A stretch of 64,000 nucleotides of DNA from Natronosporangium sp035305625 (GTDB lineage Bacteria > Actinomycetota > Actinomycetes > Mycobacteriales > Micromonosporaceae): positions 496,001 through 560,000 of the forward strand of contig CAWEKD010000005.1 of assembly GCA_963809545.1 (NCBI GenBank). Direction: 5' to 3'. Of the stretch, positions 50,815 through 60,046 are shown in pieces (position 1 is the first letter of the stretch; every line of letters starts with the position of its first letter). The position numbers and the translations under genes are program-made. The notes under the pieces are model-generated. The model had not been told where the DNA came from. It was given only the letters and a program-made list of their open reading frames with translations, and did not search any database.

Positions 50815-53360
50815 GTCTGCCCTCCAGGGGTGGTCCGGATCGCCCGGCGGATCCGCTCCACCGGTGGCTCCAGCACCTTCACCATCCCGATCCGGTTGTG
50901 GATCCGGACGATGAACTCTCCCTCTCGGCCCGGCTCGACCACCATGTCGCCGGTGACCGGATCGGTGTGAGTCAGCGGTGATAGATCACTGGTGATGATC
51001 GAGGTCAGGTTCTCGGCCAGCTGCGGGTCGGTGATCCCGATCGCCTTCACGTACCGGGTGGCTAGCTGACGGTTGCGCTGCCGCCCCAGGAACACCGCGG
51101 ACAGCAGGCCGAGCAGGGTTTCGTTACCGGTGTCCTCCGGGTCGTGCCCGGCGAGCAGCATCCCGGCGTTGTTCTTCCGGCCGTCCCGGATCAGCTCCAG
51201 CGTGGTGTCGTACCCGGGACTGCCCTCCCCTTCCCGGGTCAGCCAATAGCACTCGTCCGCGTGCACCAGCACGAACCGGGAATCGTCGAACGCGATCGCT
51301 TTGGCGATCACCGCGGTCAAGGTGAGCACCGCCCGCCCGAACAGGGCCGCGAACGGCAACTGTGCCAGCTGCCGTTCACTGGTCAGCTCGTGCCGCTTCG
51401 GCATGCTCATGCCGTGGGTGGCGAACACGATGTGGTCCGCGGAGATGTCCAGCGGCGGCAGGGTGGGATCGAAGATCACACCGGTGTTGGGGCGGCGCGC
51501 CGCCGCCCGTACCTGTCGATGCAGGTCGGCCGCGGCCGGTGTGTCGGACATGGACTCCAGCGCGGCCAGCAGCGCGGCCATGCTCGGTTCGTCCCCGGTG
51601 GCGACCTTGTCGATGGTCTCGGCCAGGATGGTGCCGTGCTCGCTGGTGGCTTCGATCCCCAACAGCTGGGACAGGAACGTCTCGGCCGCTTGGGCGGCCG
51701 CCGGCCCCCGCAGCACCCGTAGCGGGTCCAGCGAGAAGCTGGTCGGGTTGGCCAGGTCCGCTACCTGCACCTGATCCGCGCCGAACGCGGCGGTCAGGAA
51801 CGTCACCTGCTCTCGGGTCCGGGTGCGGTCCCAGCCGATGGTCCGCCCCCCTTCGGCCGCCACATCGGCCAGGATCTTCTTCAGGGTCACGGACTTACCG
51901 GCGCCCAGCTCGGCGAACAGTCCGATGGAGGCGGAGATGTCCCGACTGGTCCACCCGGTCAGGTTCAGCCGGACCGGTGCCTGGGTGCCGGCGTCGATCC
52001 CCAGCCCCAGCACCTGACCGGTACGGTCCCCCAACCGACTACCCACGAACGGCATCGACTTGGCCAGGTCGTCGGCGAGCAGGTATTGCGTGTAGTCGCT
52101 GACCACCCGGGGGGTGGTGACCCCGGGCAGCATCGCGGCGTAGCAGGCGAGCTGGTCCCCGGTGGGGCGGACCGCCGTCAGCTCGTCGGAGAACGAGGTC
52201 CGCAGGCTCTCGGCGTACTCCTCGCACTCGTCCAGGGTCTGCCCCCACACGCCGAGGATGACGGTGGCCTCGTACTCCACCTCAGCGCTGTGGGCGTCCA
52301 GCGCCGCCTGCTCCTCCGCGAGCTGACGCTGCCCGACCGTGACCCAGCTGGGCAGGGCGTCCACGTCCAGGTCGGACTCGTTGTCCCCGGCGCTGAACTC
52401 ACCCACCTGGTCGGCCAGCTGGCGGCGTTTCCGGGTGACCTTCCGTTTGGCCTCCGCACCCGGGTTGATCACCGCGCGGACCGCCCAGTCCACCGGGAAC
52501 CGGACGTCCTCGTGCATCGCGGCCAGCCACTCTCCCCCCGGGAACGGCCAGCTCTCCGGCAGGTCGGACAGCACCAGGAACGCCTGGTAGGCGGTGCCGC
52601 CGTCCGCGGTGGTGACCTTCAGGTAGCGGTGCTGGAACGGGTTGCCGCCGCGACCGCTGGCTCGCCCGCCCTCATCGAAGTGGACCTGGCTGAGCGCGGC
52701 GAAGCTGGGGCTGCGCAGCCGGTTGCCCCGTACGGTCGCCGCGGCGTACTGGGAACGACGGGCCCGGGCCAGGGTCGGCTCGGTGGGGGTGCCCTTACGG
52801 GGAGCGCGGCGGTGGATCCACAGGATCTCGTCCGGGGTGGCGGGGATCAGTCCGGGGGCGGCGCGCTGCACCCGGGTGGCCTGGTCGAGTCGCCGCCGCA
52901 CCTCGGCCAGGCTCGGCATCGGCGGGGTGATCCCGAACCCGCGCGCCACCAATGAGGCGGCCGCCGCCCCGATCGAGCCGGCGGTGGTCCAGCCGGAGGT
53001 GTGGGGCAGCGGGAGCGCGAGCCAGTAGGTGCGGTCCCGCAGCTCGTACTCGTCCAGTAGCCGCAGATACCCCTCGGTGATCTCCCGGTGGATCGGATGC
53101 CGGCGCGGGGAGGGCGGGGTGTCCGGGACCGCATCCCGGGCATCGATCCGCCCACACAGGCTGAGGATCAGCGGCTCTCCCCGCAGCGACCGCAGCAGGT
53201 TGGCGATCACCCGGCCGTAGCTGAGCTTGTCGTTGTCGGAGGCGTACCGGTACGGCAGCGGCTCGATCCGCCACACTGCCCACACCGTGCCGTCGTGGGT
53301 CCAGGCCAGGTTGCCGACCAGTGCGCGGAACGGCACCCCGGGCACAGGCGATCCGATCAT
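50811..53360 (-). CDS. VirB4-like conjugation/secretion ATPase
   Basis: 849 residues from ATG 53360, overlapping the upstream stop. The N-terminal half is the CagE/TrbE-like domain (about 1-450). The motor half has Walker A LFAELGAGKSVT (Lys489) and Walker B VLVHADECYWLT (near 700). VirB4 proteins energise assembly and substrate transfer of type IV secretion systems. The gene order around it matches conE of ICEBs1. No VirD4/FtsK-type coupling protein is visible. Confidence 0.85.
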   Translation of the reverse strand: MIGSPVPGVPFRALVGNLAWTHDGTVWAVWRIEPLPYRYASDNDKLSYGRVIANLLRSLRGEPLILSLCGRIDARDAVPDTPPSPRRHPIHREITEGYLRLLDEYELRDRTYWLALPLPHTSGWTTAGSIGAAAASLVARGFGITPPMPSLAEVRRRLDQATRVQRAAPGLIPATPDEILWIHRRAPRKGTPTEPTLARARRSQYAAATVRGNRLRSPSFAALSQVHFDEGGRASGRGGNPFQHRYLKVTTADGGTAYQAFLVLSDLPESWPFPGGEWLAAMHEDVRFPVDWAVRAVINPGAEAKRKVTRKRRQLADQVGEFSAGDNESDLDVDALPSWVTVGQRQLAEEQAALDAHSAEVEYEATVILGVWGQTLDECEEYAESLRTSFSDELTAVRPTGDQLACYAAMLPGVTTPRVVSDYTQYLLADDLAKSMPFVGSRLGDRTGQVLGLGIDAGTQAPVRLNLTGWTSRDISASIGLFAELGAGKSVTLKKILADVAAEGGRTIGWDRTRTREQVTFLTAAFGADQVQVADLANPTSFSLDPLRVLRGPAAAQAAETFLSQLLGIEATSEHGTILAETIDKVATGDEPSMAALLAALESMSDTPAAADLHRQVRAAARRPNTGVIFDPTLPPLDISADHIVFATHGMSMPKRHELTSERQLAQLPFAALFGRAVLTLTAVIAKAIAFDDSRFVLVHADECYWLTREGEGSPGYDTTLELIRDGRKNNAGMLLAGHDPEDTGNETLLGLLSAVFLGRQRNRQLATRYVKAIGITDPQLAENLTSIITSDLSPLTHTDPVTGDMVVEPGREGEFIVRIHNRIGMVKVLEPPVERIRRAIRTTPGGQT

Positions 53361-53884
53361 CGGGACACCTCCCGTTCGCGGGCGACGTCCTGCAACAGCT
53401 CCGCCAGCCACGGCCGGGTGGGTGGGCCGGCGACCGGCGCCGGCGGCTCTACCGGTACCGCCTGCGCCGCCAGCTCCGGCGGCAACTGGGCGACCGGGAA
53501 ACTACCCCCTCGCTGGACGGTGGTGCCGGGGGAACGGAACGCCTCCCCGCCCAGGTAGCCGGTGCGGGGTTGCAGGAACAGCGATACCAGCGCGACCCCG
53601 GCCCGCAACGGATCCCGCCCCTCGATCCGCGTGTGGCGGGTGGCGTAGGTGAGCAACAGCGGCAACCCCACCCCGATCACCAGGTTCATCGGACCGAAGT
53701 GGGCCCACACCTCTCGGTAGGCGATCAGCAGGTAGACCGTACCGACGAACACCACCAGCTGGGTGATGGTGTACGGACCCAGCGGCAGCGCCCAGTTGCT
53801 ACCGGGCCACTTGCGGATCAGGTACGGCTGCCGGCGGCCCTTGGTGTAGGTCCGCCCGATCGAGCCGGGACTGCCGGTTTCCAT
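53357..53884 (-). CDS. TcpE/VirB3-like membrane protein
   Basis: 175 residues with two close hydrophobic helices (ITQLVVFVGTVYLLIAY and MNLVIGVGLPLLLTYA, about 40-85), then THTRIEGRDPLRAG and a Pro-rich tail. The double helix followed by a cytoplasmic basic region before the ATPase gene matches TcpE/ConD (VirB3-like) and PrgI-family proteins. Assignment rests on layout and gene order. Confidence 0.65.
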   Translation of the reverse strand: METGSPGSIGRTYTKGRRQPYLIRKWPGSNWALPLGPYTITQLVVFVGTVYLLIAYREVWAHFGPMNLVIGVGLPLLLTYATRHTRIEGRDPLRAGVALVSLFLQPRTGYLGGEAFRSPGTTVQRGGSFPVAQLPPELAAQAVPVEPPAPVAGPPTRPWLAELLQDVAREREVSR

Positions 53885-53901
53885 TGGTCGGGTCCGGTCC
53901 G

Positions 53902-54168
53902 TCAGTCTTGGGTGACCGGGAGTTCCTCACCGAAGAAGTCGGCGATCGACTCCACATTGGTCAGAATGAGGAAGACCAGGGCAGCGCCGATGCCGAAGAC
54001 GATCGCTCGTTGCAGTCCGCCCTTGGACTTGACGATCAGCATGATACCTACCAGCACCACCACCACGAGGAAAATCACCGGCAGGGTGTTGCTGAGGAAG
54101 TCCACCCAACCCTGAATCCAGGTCTGGGTGGGACTGTCCTGCGCCAACAACCCGGGATGTGCGGACAT
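53902..54168 (-). CDS. Small two-helix membrane protein
   Basis: 88 residues. A short leader, then two hydrophobic helices (LPVIFLVVVVLVGIMLIV and AIVFGIGAALVFLILTN) joined by a basic KSKGGLQR turn. Size and topology fit a VirB2-like or ConC-like channel subunit. It lies between TcpC- and TcpE-like genes. Confidence 0.7.
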   Translation of the reverse strand: MSAHPGLLAQDSPTQTWIQGWVDFLSNTLPVIFLVVVVLVGIMLIVKSKGGLQRAIVFGIGAALVFLILTNVESIADFFGEELPVTQD

Positions 54169-54170
54169 GG

Positions 54171-55241
54171 CTAGCCTCCGTTCGTACGGTCAACGGGGCC
54201 GGTCGGCCCGGCGGCGGTGGCGAAGCTCTCGTGGTCGTCCGGCTGGTCCATCGGCGCGACGACCGGCAACGGGTCGGTCCCCACCAACGGATCGAGTGCG
54301 ATTACCTCCCAGCGTCCGCCTCGGACTCCGACCGTCACCGGATAGACCAACGGCAGATCGACTGATTCGGTGCTGACCGTGACCAACAGTTGCGCCACGG
54401 TCCCGTCCGGGGGCACCGCCTCCGGCAGCTCGACGCGAGCCCGCAAGTCGGTGACCTCGACCTGCTGGTACGGCGGTGGCGTCAGGGTGGGGATGAAGAC
54501 CCCCGGCGCGACGTACCGCTCCACGTTTTCCGTGCCGGCCAGCAGGCCGTTGAAGAAGGCGGTCAGGGTCTGGCTCAGTTCCGTCCCGGAGGCCGGCAGC
54601 GACACCTCGTACCCCGGTGTGGCGCCGCCGCCTAGCTGCGGTGCGGGCACCTCGGCCGGTAGCGCGACCGGCCCCCAGCCCTGGCACCCGGTGCCGTCCG
54701 AGGTGGGGACCATGGTGACGGAGAAGAACCGCAGGCCCGCCGACCGCCAGCGACCGTTCTCGTCCCGTTGCTCCACTTCGGCGCCGATCAGATAACCCCA
54801 GGCGCCGTGGCCGGGGGTCGCGGCGGCGGTGTAGATGTGGCCGGCGCGCCGACGCCCCGGTTCGATCCGTCCTCGGGGTAGGCCGGCCACTCCGGACAGT
54901 AACTCCGTGTCACCAGCCAGCCACCCTGCGATCACAAGTTCCGCACATCCGCCCGGTGGCGGCACCAGTGCCGGCTCAGTTGTGTTGGTGGCGGTGCGGG
55001 AAGTATCCGCCCGGCTAGCCAAGCCGGTGAAGTTCACCAGCCCCAGCACCAGGGCCAGCGCGAGCGCCCCCCACAACAGGAGCGCCAACCCTCGACTCAG
55101 GGAAGCCTGCATCCGGCTGACACCCCCGACCGGGCCAGCCCGCTCCCAGTCGTCCCCGAGCGGGGTCTCGGGGGACGTTGGGGACGATGAATTGCCAGCT
55201 GGGTTGACCCAGCTGGGCACGCCCGGTCTGCCCCTCGCCAC
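54171..55241 (-). CDS. TcpC/VirB8-like conjugation protein
   Basis: 356 residues from GTG 55241, with GGGAGG about 11 bases upstream. One membrane helix (GLALLLWGALALALVLGLV, about 50-70), then an extracytoplasmic region with two NTF2/VirB8-like repeats; TAFFNGLLAGTENVERYVAPG is typical of the TcpC family (ConB in ICEBs1). It is first in the leftward operon, only 2 bp before the next gene. The start could be the internal ATG of MQASLSRG. Confidence 0.75.
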   Translation of the reverse strand: MARGRPGVPSWVNPAGNSSSPTSPETPLGDDWERAGPVGGVSRMQASLSRGLALLLWGALALALVLGLVNFTGLASRADTSRTATNTTEPALVPPPGGCAELVIAGWLAGDTELLSGVAGLPRGRIEPGRRRAGHIYTAAATPGHGAWGYLIGAEVEQRDENGRWRSAGLRFFSVTMVPTSDGTGCQGWGPVALPAEVPAPQLGGGATPGYEVSLPASGTELSQTLTAFFNGLLAGTENVERYVAPGVFIPTLTPPPYQQVEVTDLRARVELPEAVPPDGTVAQLLVTVSTESVDLPLVYPVTVGVRGGRWEVIALDPLVGTDPLPVVAPMDQPDDHESFATAAGPTGPVDRTNGG

Positions 55242-55545
55242 CGCCGGTGCCTCCCTACACCTCGCCTCGGCACGCGCGTGCGCCGCGCATGCTGCGTCAT
55301 CCGACTAAGCGCATGGCACCGGACAGAATGTCCGGCTCCCCACCGTCGCCAACAGACGACGGAGGGAACCAGCGGCACCCGCCGCCCTGACGACCCGCCC
55401 CGCCCCGGGAACCGATCCTTGATCCACCTGGTACGACCGCCGTCAGCCTGGACAGTCGACGCTGTCTCGTGCGCGTAGTCCAGTGAGAGTAGTGGGTGTG
55501 TAGCCGGGCCCGGCGCGCCCAGAAGACCGACCGGGGAGGAGCCGC
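55242..55545. promoter_or_regulatory. 304-bp divergent control region with palindromes
   Basis: Separates the conjugation-like and Tad-like operons. It holds three inverted repeats: CCGGACA-gaa-TGTCCGG (55319-55335), CCGTCG-n8-CGACGG (55343-55362) and GACAG-tcgacg-CTGTC (55451-55466). A ribosome site for the rightward operon (GGGGAGGAG) lies near 55533. Promoter boxes could not be fixed. Confidence 0.55.
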
Positions 55546-56139
55546 ATGACCGACCCAGCGCATATGCGCGCTGCCCACGCCCCCCGGCGTGGGTGGGCGG
55601 TCGCGCTCATCGGGGCGCTGGCGCTGGCCAGCTGCGGTGAGGAACCGGTCGAGTGGCCAGAGGATCCACCACCCCCCACCTCCACCCTCACCCCGGCCGA
55701 GGCGGCCGCAGTGGACGAGATTCTGTCCCTGCTGGACGCTTACCGCGCGGCCGCGGTGGCCATCCACGCGGATCCGCCCGCCCCGGCCGACGCCAAGCAG
55801 CAACTCACCGACTACCTGGCCGACCCGCTACTCACGGTCACCCTGCTGGAGCTGGACCTGATGCGGTCGCGTGGGCTGGTGCGGGCGGGCGCACCAGCCT
55901 CGGAGGCGACCGTGGTGGAGTTACGGATGGATGAGCAGCCACCGGCCGCCAACATCCGGGAGTGTCTGGACGCGACCGGTTGGCCGGTGACCGATCGGAG
56001 CGGGACCGAGGTGGACGGTGCTACCGGGCTGCCGGCGTGGGCCACCGCGGACCGGCACGTCCTCACCCTCACCGCCCGCAAGCTCGATGGTCAGTGGCTG
56101 CTCAGTGACGCACACGTGGAAAGGGGCGAGCAGTGTTGA
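55546..56139 (+). CDS. Lipoprotein heading the Tad-like operon
   Basis: 197 residues from ATG 55546 with GGGGAGGAG upstream. A signal peptide ends in the lipobox LALASC; a Pro-rich stretch and a helical/beta domain follow (AADRHVLTLTARKLDGQWLL style ending). I do not recognise the family. It is probably an extracytoplasmic anchor or chaperone for the pilus. It overlaps the next gene by 7 bp. Confidence 0.75.
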   Translation: MTDPAHMRAAHAPRRGWAVALIGALALASCGEEPVEWPEDPPPPTSTLTPAEAAAVDEILSLLDAYRAAAVAIHADPPAPADAKQQLTDYLADPLLTVTLLELDLMRSRGLVRAGAPASEATVVELRMDEQPPAANIRECLDATGWPVTDRSGTEVDGATGLPAWATADRHVLTLTARKLDGQWLLSDAHVERGEQC

Positions 56140-57080
56140 CCCGACCCGACCACATCGCCCGTCGCCGGGGCTGGCTCGCCGCTCTCACCGCTGCGGTGCT
56201 GGCGCTGACCGCGCTGACCCCCTCCACCCCGGCGCAGGCGCAGGACAACTGCCGGTTCGAGTTCGGCACCGGCCCCAACGGAGAAGAAGTGCTGATCTGG
56301 ACCTGCGGCACCGGCTGGGGCGGAGACGGAGGCGGGGGCGGCTGCCAGGTACTGGTAGGAGGCCGGCCGGTGGAGGTGCCCTGCTTCGACGACGTGCTCG
56401 GCTGGTTCACCTACAGCCACGGCGGCTGCTACATCAAACCGCTATCTCCGCAGCCGCCGCCGGAGGACCCCGCGTGGGACGGCCACACCCCGGACGAGGG
56501 CGTGATCTACAACGCCGCCTGCTTCGCGCTGGACGGCGTGGACGGTGCCCCGTACGTGCACTGGCCCACCCCCATGTTCTTCCCCTCCGGGGAGGGGATG
56601 GTCGGCAGCCTGATTGAGCAGGTCATCGCCATGCTGCCGCTGTCCGGTGCCGAGATCGGGATCGCGCCAGACCCGGCCGGGGCGGGGCTGGTCGGCTTGC
56701 CGGTGTGGATGTGGACCGCGCAGACCCCGGAGAGCTGGGGGCCGCTGACCGCGTCCCTGACCGCGCTCGGGTTGACCGTCCACGCCGAAGCCAACGCTAC
56801 GGCGATCGGCTGGGACATGGGGGACGGCACCACCCAGGTGTGCCAGCACCCGGGCACCCCCTACCAGCCGGAGTACGGCGCTAGTTCGTCCCCGACCTGT
56901 GGGCACACCTATCAGCAGCCGTCCCGACACCAACCAGGCGGGGTCTACCAGATCACCGCCACCACCGAGTGGCGAATCGACTGGTGGATCGAAGGCACAG
57001 CCATCAGCGGGGTGGAGACCCGCACCCGCACCGCCCAGACCACGGTACGCATCAACGAACTGCAGGTGGTGACTTCATGA
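56133..57080 (+). CDS. Secreted PKD-like protein
   Basis: 315 residues from GTG 56133. Signal peptide (LAALTAAVLALTALTPSTPAQA, in part, cleaved after AQA), a glycine-rich linker (GGDGGGGG), cysteine pairs, and a PKD-like motif: AIGWDMGDGT near 230 and CGHTYQQPS near 255, then GGVYQITATTEWRIDW. PKD domains act in extracellular adhesion. It overlaps its neighbours and so is co-translated with the pilus genes. Confidence 0.75.
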   Translation: MLTRPDHIARRRGWLAALTAAVLALTALTPSTPAQAQDNCRFEFGTGPNGEEVLIWTCGTGWGGDGGGGGCQVLVGGRPVEVPCFDDVLGWFTYSHGGCYIKPLSPQPPPEDPAWDGHTPDEGVIYNAACFALDGVDGAPYVHWPTPMFFPSGEGMVGSLIEQVIAMLPLSGAEIGIAPDPAGAGLVGLPVWMWTAQTPESWGPLTASLTALGLTVHAEANATAIGWDMGDGTTQVCQHPGTPYQPEYGASSSPTCGHTYQQPSRHQPGGVYQITATTEWRIDWWIEGTAISGVETRTRTAQTTVRINELQVVTS

Positions 57081-57751
57081 CCAGCCTCGGTGCCCCACCG
57101 GACGAGTTCGCCGCGATCGGCCCGGTCGACGCCCCCCGGCGAGTCCGGCAACGCCACATCCGGCGCGGTTGGGTCGGGGTCGGGGTGCTGGCGATCGTGC
57201 TGGCAGCCCTGGGTTCCGCCACACTGTTTCGGGCGATCGGACCGTCCCAGTCCTATCTGGCGCTGGCTCGGGACGTCCCGGTCGGTGCCCAGCTGACCTC
57301 CCAGGATCTGCGGGTGGTGCGGCTGAACAGCTCCCCCGGCCTGTCACCGGTGCCGGAGCGGGACGTGGCGCAGGTGATCGGGGCGTACGCGGCCGTGCCG
57401 CTGGTCGCCGGCACCTTGCTGTCCATGGACCACCTCACCGATGAACCGGTGCCCGGCCCCGGCGAGCAGCTGGTCGCGATCGGACTGTCACCGGAGCGGC
57501 TGCCCAGCAGTAACCTGCGAGGCGGGCAGCCGGTGCTGCTGGTGGCGACCAGCCGCCAGCCCAGTGGTGATTCCGACTCCAGCCCGCCCCGCACCTTCCC
57601 CGCCCGGGTGCACGAGGTCCGCAGCACCGGTGGGCGCAGCGACGACGTGGTGGTGAGCCTGTTGGTCGACGAACGGCACGGGGCGGTGGTCGCGAGCCTC
57701 GCCGCGGAAGGGCGGCTGACCCTGGTGCTGGTGGCGGAGGGCCACGGATGA
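57077..57751 (+). CDS. SAF-domain protein, CpaB-like
   Basis: 224 residues from ATG 57077, overlapping the previous stop as ATGA. One membrane helix (VGVGVLAIVLAALGSATLF, about 36-54), then a SAF domain (LARDVPVGAQLTSQDLRVVRL and IGAYAAVPLVAGTLLSMDHL). SAF proteins such as CpaB/RcpC work in Flp/Tad pilus assembly. Short for CpaB, as in other actinomycetes. Confidence 0.8.
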   Translation: MTSLGAPPDEFAAIGPVDAPRRVRQRHIRRGWVGVGVLAIVLAALGSATLFRAIGPSQSYLALARDVPVGAQLTSQDLRVVRLNSSPGLSPVPERDVAQVIGAYAAVPLVAGTLLSMDHLTDEPVPGPGEQLVAIGLSPERLPSSNLRGGQPVLLVATSRQPSGDSDSSPPRTFPARVHEVRSTGGRSDDVVVSLLVDERHGAVVASLAAEGRLTLVLVAEGHG

Positions 57752-58542
57752 TCGCCCTCGTATCGGCCAAAGGCAGCCCGGGGGTGACCAGCAGCGCGCT
57801 GGCGTTCACCCTGACCTGGCCGGGGCGGTGCCTGCTGGCCGAGTGCGACCCCGCCGGCGGAGACATCCTCGCCGGATACCTGCGCGGAGAGCTGGACAGC
57901 CAACGGGGGCTGGCCCCGCTGGCGGTGGCGGAGCTGCGTGGCCGGATGCGGGAGGAGTTCGCTCGCCAACTGGTCGACCTGGACCCGCCGCACCGGCATC
58001 GGCTGGTGCTACCAGGGGTCCACGACCCGGCCCAGTCGGCCACGGTGGCGCCGGTGTGGCCGGCGATCGCCGACTTTCTGGCGCAACTGTCCGACACCGG
58101 GCAGGTGATTGTGGATTGCGGCCGGGTCACCACGCCCCATTTCGGTTGGCCGCTGCTGCACGCGGCCGATCGGGTGCTGCTGGTGGTGCGGGGCACCCTG
58201 CCGTCGGCCAGTCATGCGGTGCCGATCGTCCCGCTGCTCCGGAAAGAGCTCGCCGAGCACGGCAACCGGGATCCGGGGCGGCTCGGCCTACTGGTGATCG
58301 ACACGGGGCCGTACTCGCCGGAGGAGCTGTCGGCGCGGTTGCAGGTGGAGATCGCGGCGGTGCTGCCGGCCGACCCCCGCACCGCCCGGGCGTTGAGCTT
58401 CGGCGGCCCGGTCCATCTGCGGTCGCCGCTGGCGCGAGCCGCCGCCTCGGTCCATTCGACCCTGGCGGTCACCCGGGAGCGCCGGACCGGCGACGCCCAC
58501 CCTGTGCAGTCCCGACCTGAGGAGGTGGCCGGTGCCGCGTGA
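57748..58542 (+). CDS. MinD/ParA-like ATPase, CpaE-type, with altered P-loop
   Basis: 264 residues. It starts MIALVSAKGSPGVTSS; the deviant Walker lysine (Lys8) is kept but the usual GKT lysine is Val13. Later ECDPAGGD (near 35) and VIVDCGR (near 115) match Walker A' and B. The fold is ParA/MinD-like, as in CpaE/TadZ pilus localisation factors. ATP hydrolysis may be weak or absent. Overlaps both neighbours. Confidence 0.75.
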   Translation: MIALVSAKGSPGVTSSALAFTLTWPGRCLLAECDPAGGDILAGYLRGELDSQRGLAPLAVAELRGRMREEFARQLVDLDPPHRHRLVLPGVHDPAQSATVAPVWPAIADFLAQLSDTGQVIVDCGRVTTPHFGWPLLHAADRVLLVVRGTLPSASHAVPIVPLLRKELAEHGNRDPGRLGLLVIDTGPYSPEELSARLQVEIAAVLPADPRTARALSFGGPVHLRSPLARAAASVHSTLAVTRERRTGDAHPVQSRPEEVAGAA

Positions 58543-60046
58543 CCCCGTGCCCGGACCGGTGCCGGTGCTGGGCAACCGGATGAACGGCTATCCCGCCCCC
58601 CGCCCCGCCACCCCGCCGACCGATGGACCCTCGGCCGGCGACGCCCGGCCACCTCGGTGGCAACCACCTCCGCTGGTGGACTATCCGCTGGTGAAGCGGC
58701 TGCACCAGGCGGTCGCGGACGAGCTGGCCGAGCATCTCCGCACCGCCGGCCCCGCCGCCGACTCCACCACCCTCGGGGAGGAGCTGGTCGCCAAGCACGT
58801 CAAGGCGTACGTGGACGGGGAACGGCTCCGGGGCCGCCCGATCAGCGACGCCGAGGAGCAGGCGCTGCAGGCGGCGGTGCTCGGGGAGCTGGTGGGGCTG
58901 GGCCGGCTACAGGTGCTGTTGGCCGACCCGGAGGTGGAGAACATCCACATCCTCGGCTACGACCGGGTCCGGGTGGAGCGCAGCGACGGCAGCATCGTGG
59001 AGGCCGGGCCGATCGCCGACAGCGACGAAGAGCTGCTGCGGATGCTACAGACCCTGGCCCGGCAGGGGCCCGGGACGGAGCGGGCGCTGACCACCTCCAA
59101 GCCGCTGCTGGACCGGGAGCTGGTGGACGGCAGCCGACTCGCCGCCGCGAACCAGATCACCCCCCGGCCGTACGCGGCGATCCGGCGCCACCGGTTCCGG
59201 AACATCAGCCTGGAGCAGCTGGTGGAGCTGGGCACCCTGGACCCGCTGACCGCCCAGTTCCTGGCCGCGGCGGTGGACGCCCGCTGCAACATCATGATCG
59301 CTGGTCCGGCGGACGCCGGGAAGACCACCCTGCTGCGGGCGCTGGCCAGCCGGATCCCGTCGCATGAGGCGTTCGTGGTGCTGGAGGAGTCGCGGGAGCT
59401 GGGCCTGCACACCACCGGTCGGCACCCGTGGGCGATGAGCTTCGAGGCGCGGGAGGGGCACGGCGAGCGGGGACCGGACGGTCGCCCGGAGGGGCAGATC
59501 ACGCTGGACGATCTGATCGCATTCGCGCTGCGGATGTCCGCCCCGCGGATCATCGTCGGGGAGGTCCGCAGCCACGAAATCGTGGCCATGCTCAAGGCGA
59601 TGCGGTCCAGCATCGGGTCGATGTGCACCATCCACACCCGCTCGGCGGCGGCGGTGATGGACCGGATCGTGGAGCTGGCGCTCTCCCACGGTCAGGGCAT
59701 GAGCGCCGAACTGGCCCAGCGGATGGCGGCCGGTTCCCTGGACCTGATCGTCTACCTGACGCTGCGGGACGAGCGGCAGCGCGGCGGAGCGAAGCTGCGG
59801 TACGTCTCCAACATCCTGGAAGTGCACGACAACTTCCAGTCCGGGCATGTCGTCACCACCGAGGTGTTCGGCCCCGGGCCGGACGGCCGCGCCATCCCGA
59901 AGCACCTGCCGGAGCGGCTGCGGGACCAGTTGCAGCTGGCCGGGTACGACGCCCGGGTGCTGATCCCCTACATCGAGGCGAAACGGGGAGCGTGGCGGCC
60001 GGTGGCCGGCGCGCCCCGGCCGCCGCAAGGGGGTCGACCGGCATGA
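58532..60046 (+). CDS. Tad pilus assembly ATPase CpaF/TadA
   Basis: 504 residues from GTG 58532. The type II/IV secretion ATPase fold: N-terminal helical domain (about 50-220), Walker A AGPADAGKTTLL (Lys264), the acidic/His box LDDLIAFALRMSAPRIIVGEVR near 340 and TIHTRSAAAVMDRI near 370. It powers Tad pilus polymerisation. Start overlaps the MinD-like gene by 11 bp. Confidence 0.93.
   Translation: MPRDPVPGPVPVLGNRMNGYPAPRPATPPTDGPSAGDARPPRWQPPPLVDYPLVKRLHQAVADELAEHLRTAGPAADSTTLGEELVAKHVKAYVDGERLRGRPISDAEEQALQAAVLGELVGLGRLQVLLADPEVENIHILGYDRVRVERSDGSIVEAGPIADSDEELLRMLQTLARQGPGTERALTTSKPLLDRELVDGSRLAAANQITPRPYAAIRRHRFRNISLEQLVELGTLDPLTAQFLAAAVDARCNIMIAGPADAGKTTLLRALASRIPSHEAFVVLEESRELGLHTTGRHPWAMSFEAREGHGERGPDGRPEGQITLDDLIAFALRMSAPRIIVGEVRSHEIVAMLKAMRSSIGSMCTIHTRSAAAVMDRIVELALSHGQGMSAELAQRMAAGSLDLIVYLTLRDERQRGGAKLRYVSNILEVHDNFQSGHVVTTEVFGPGPDGRAIPKHLPERLRDQLQLAGYDARVLIPYIEAKRGAWRPVAGAPRPPQGGRPA

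Noticed and set aside
49318..50970. 550-codon plus-strand frame
   Set aside because: Antisense to the VirB6-like gene; His/Gln/Arg-rich shadow.
47259..55241. A complete ICE or plasmid
   Set aside because: No relaxase, coupling protein, integrase, replication gene or att repeats visible in the window.
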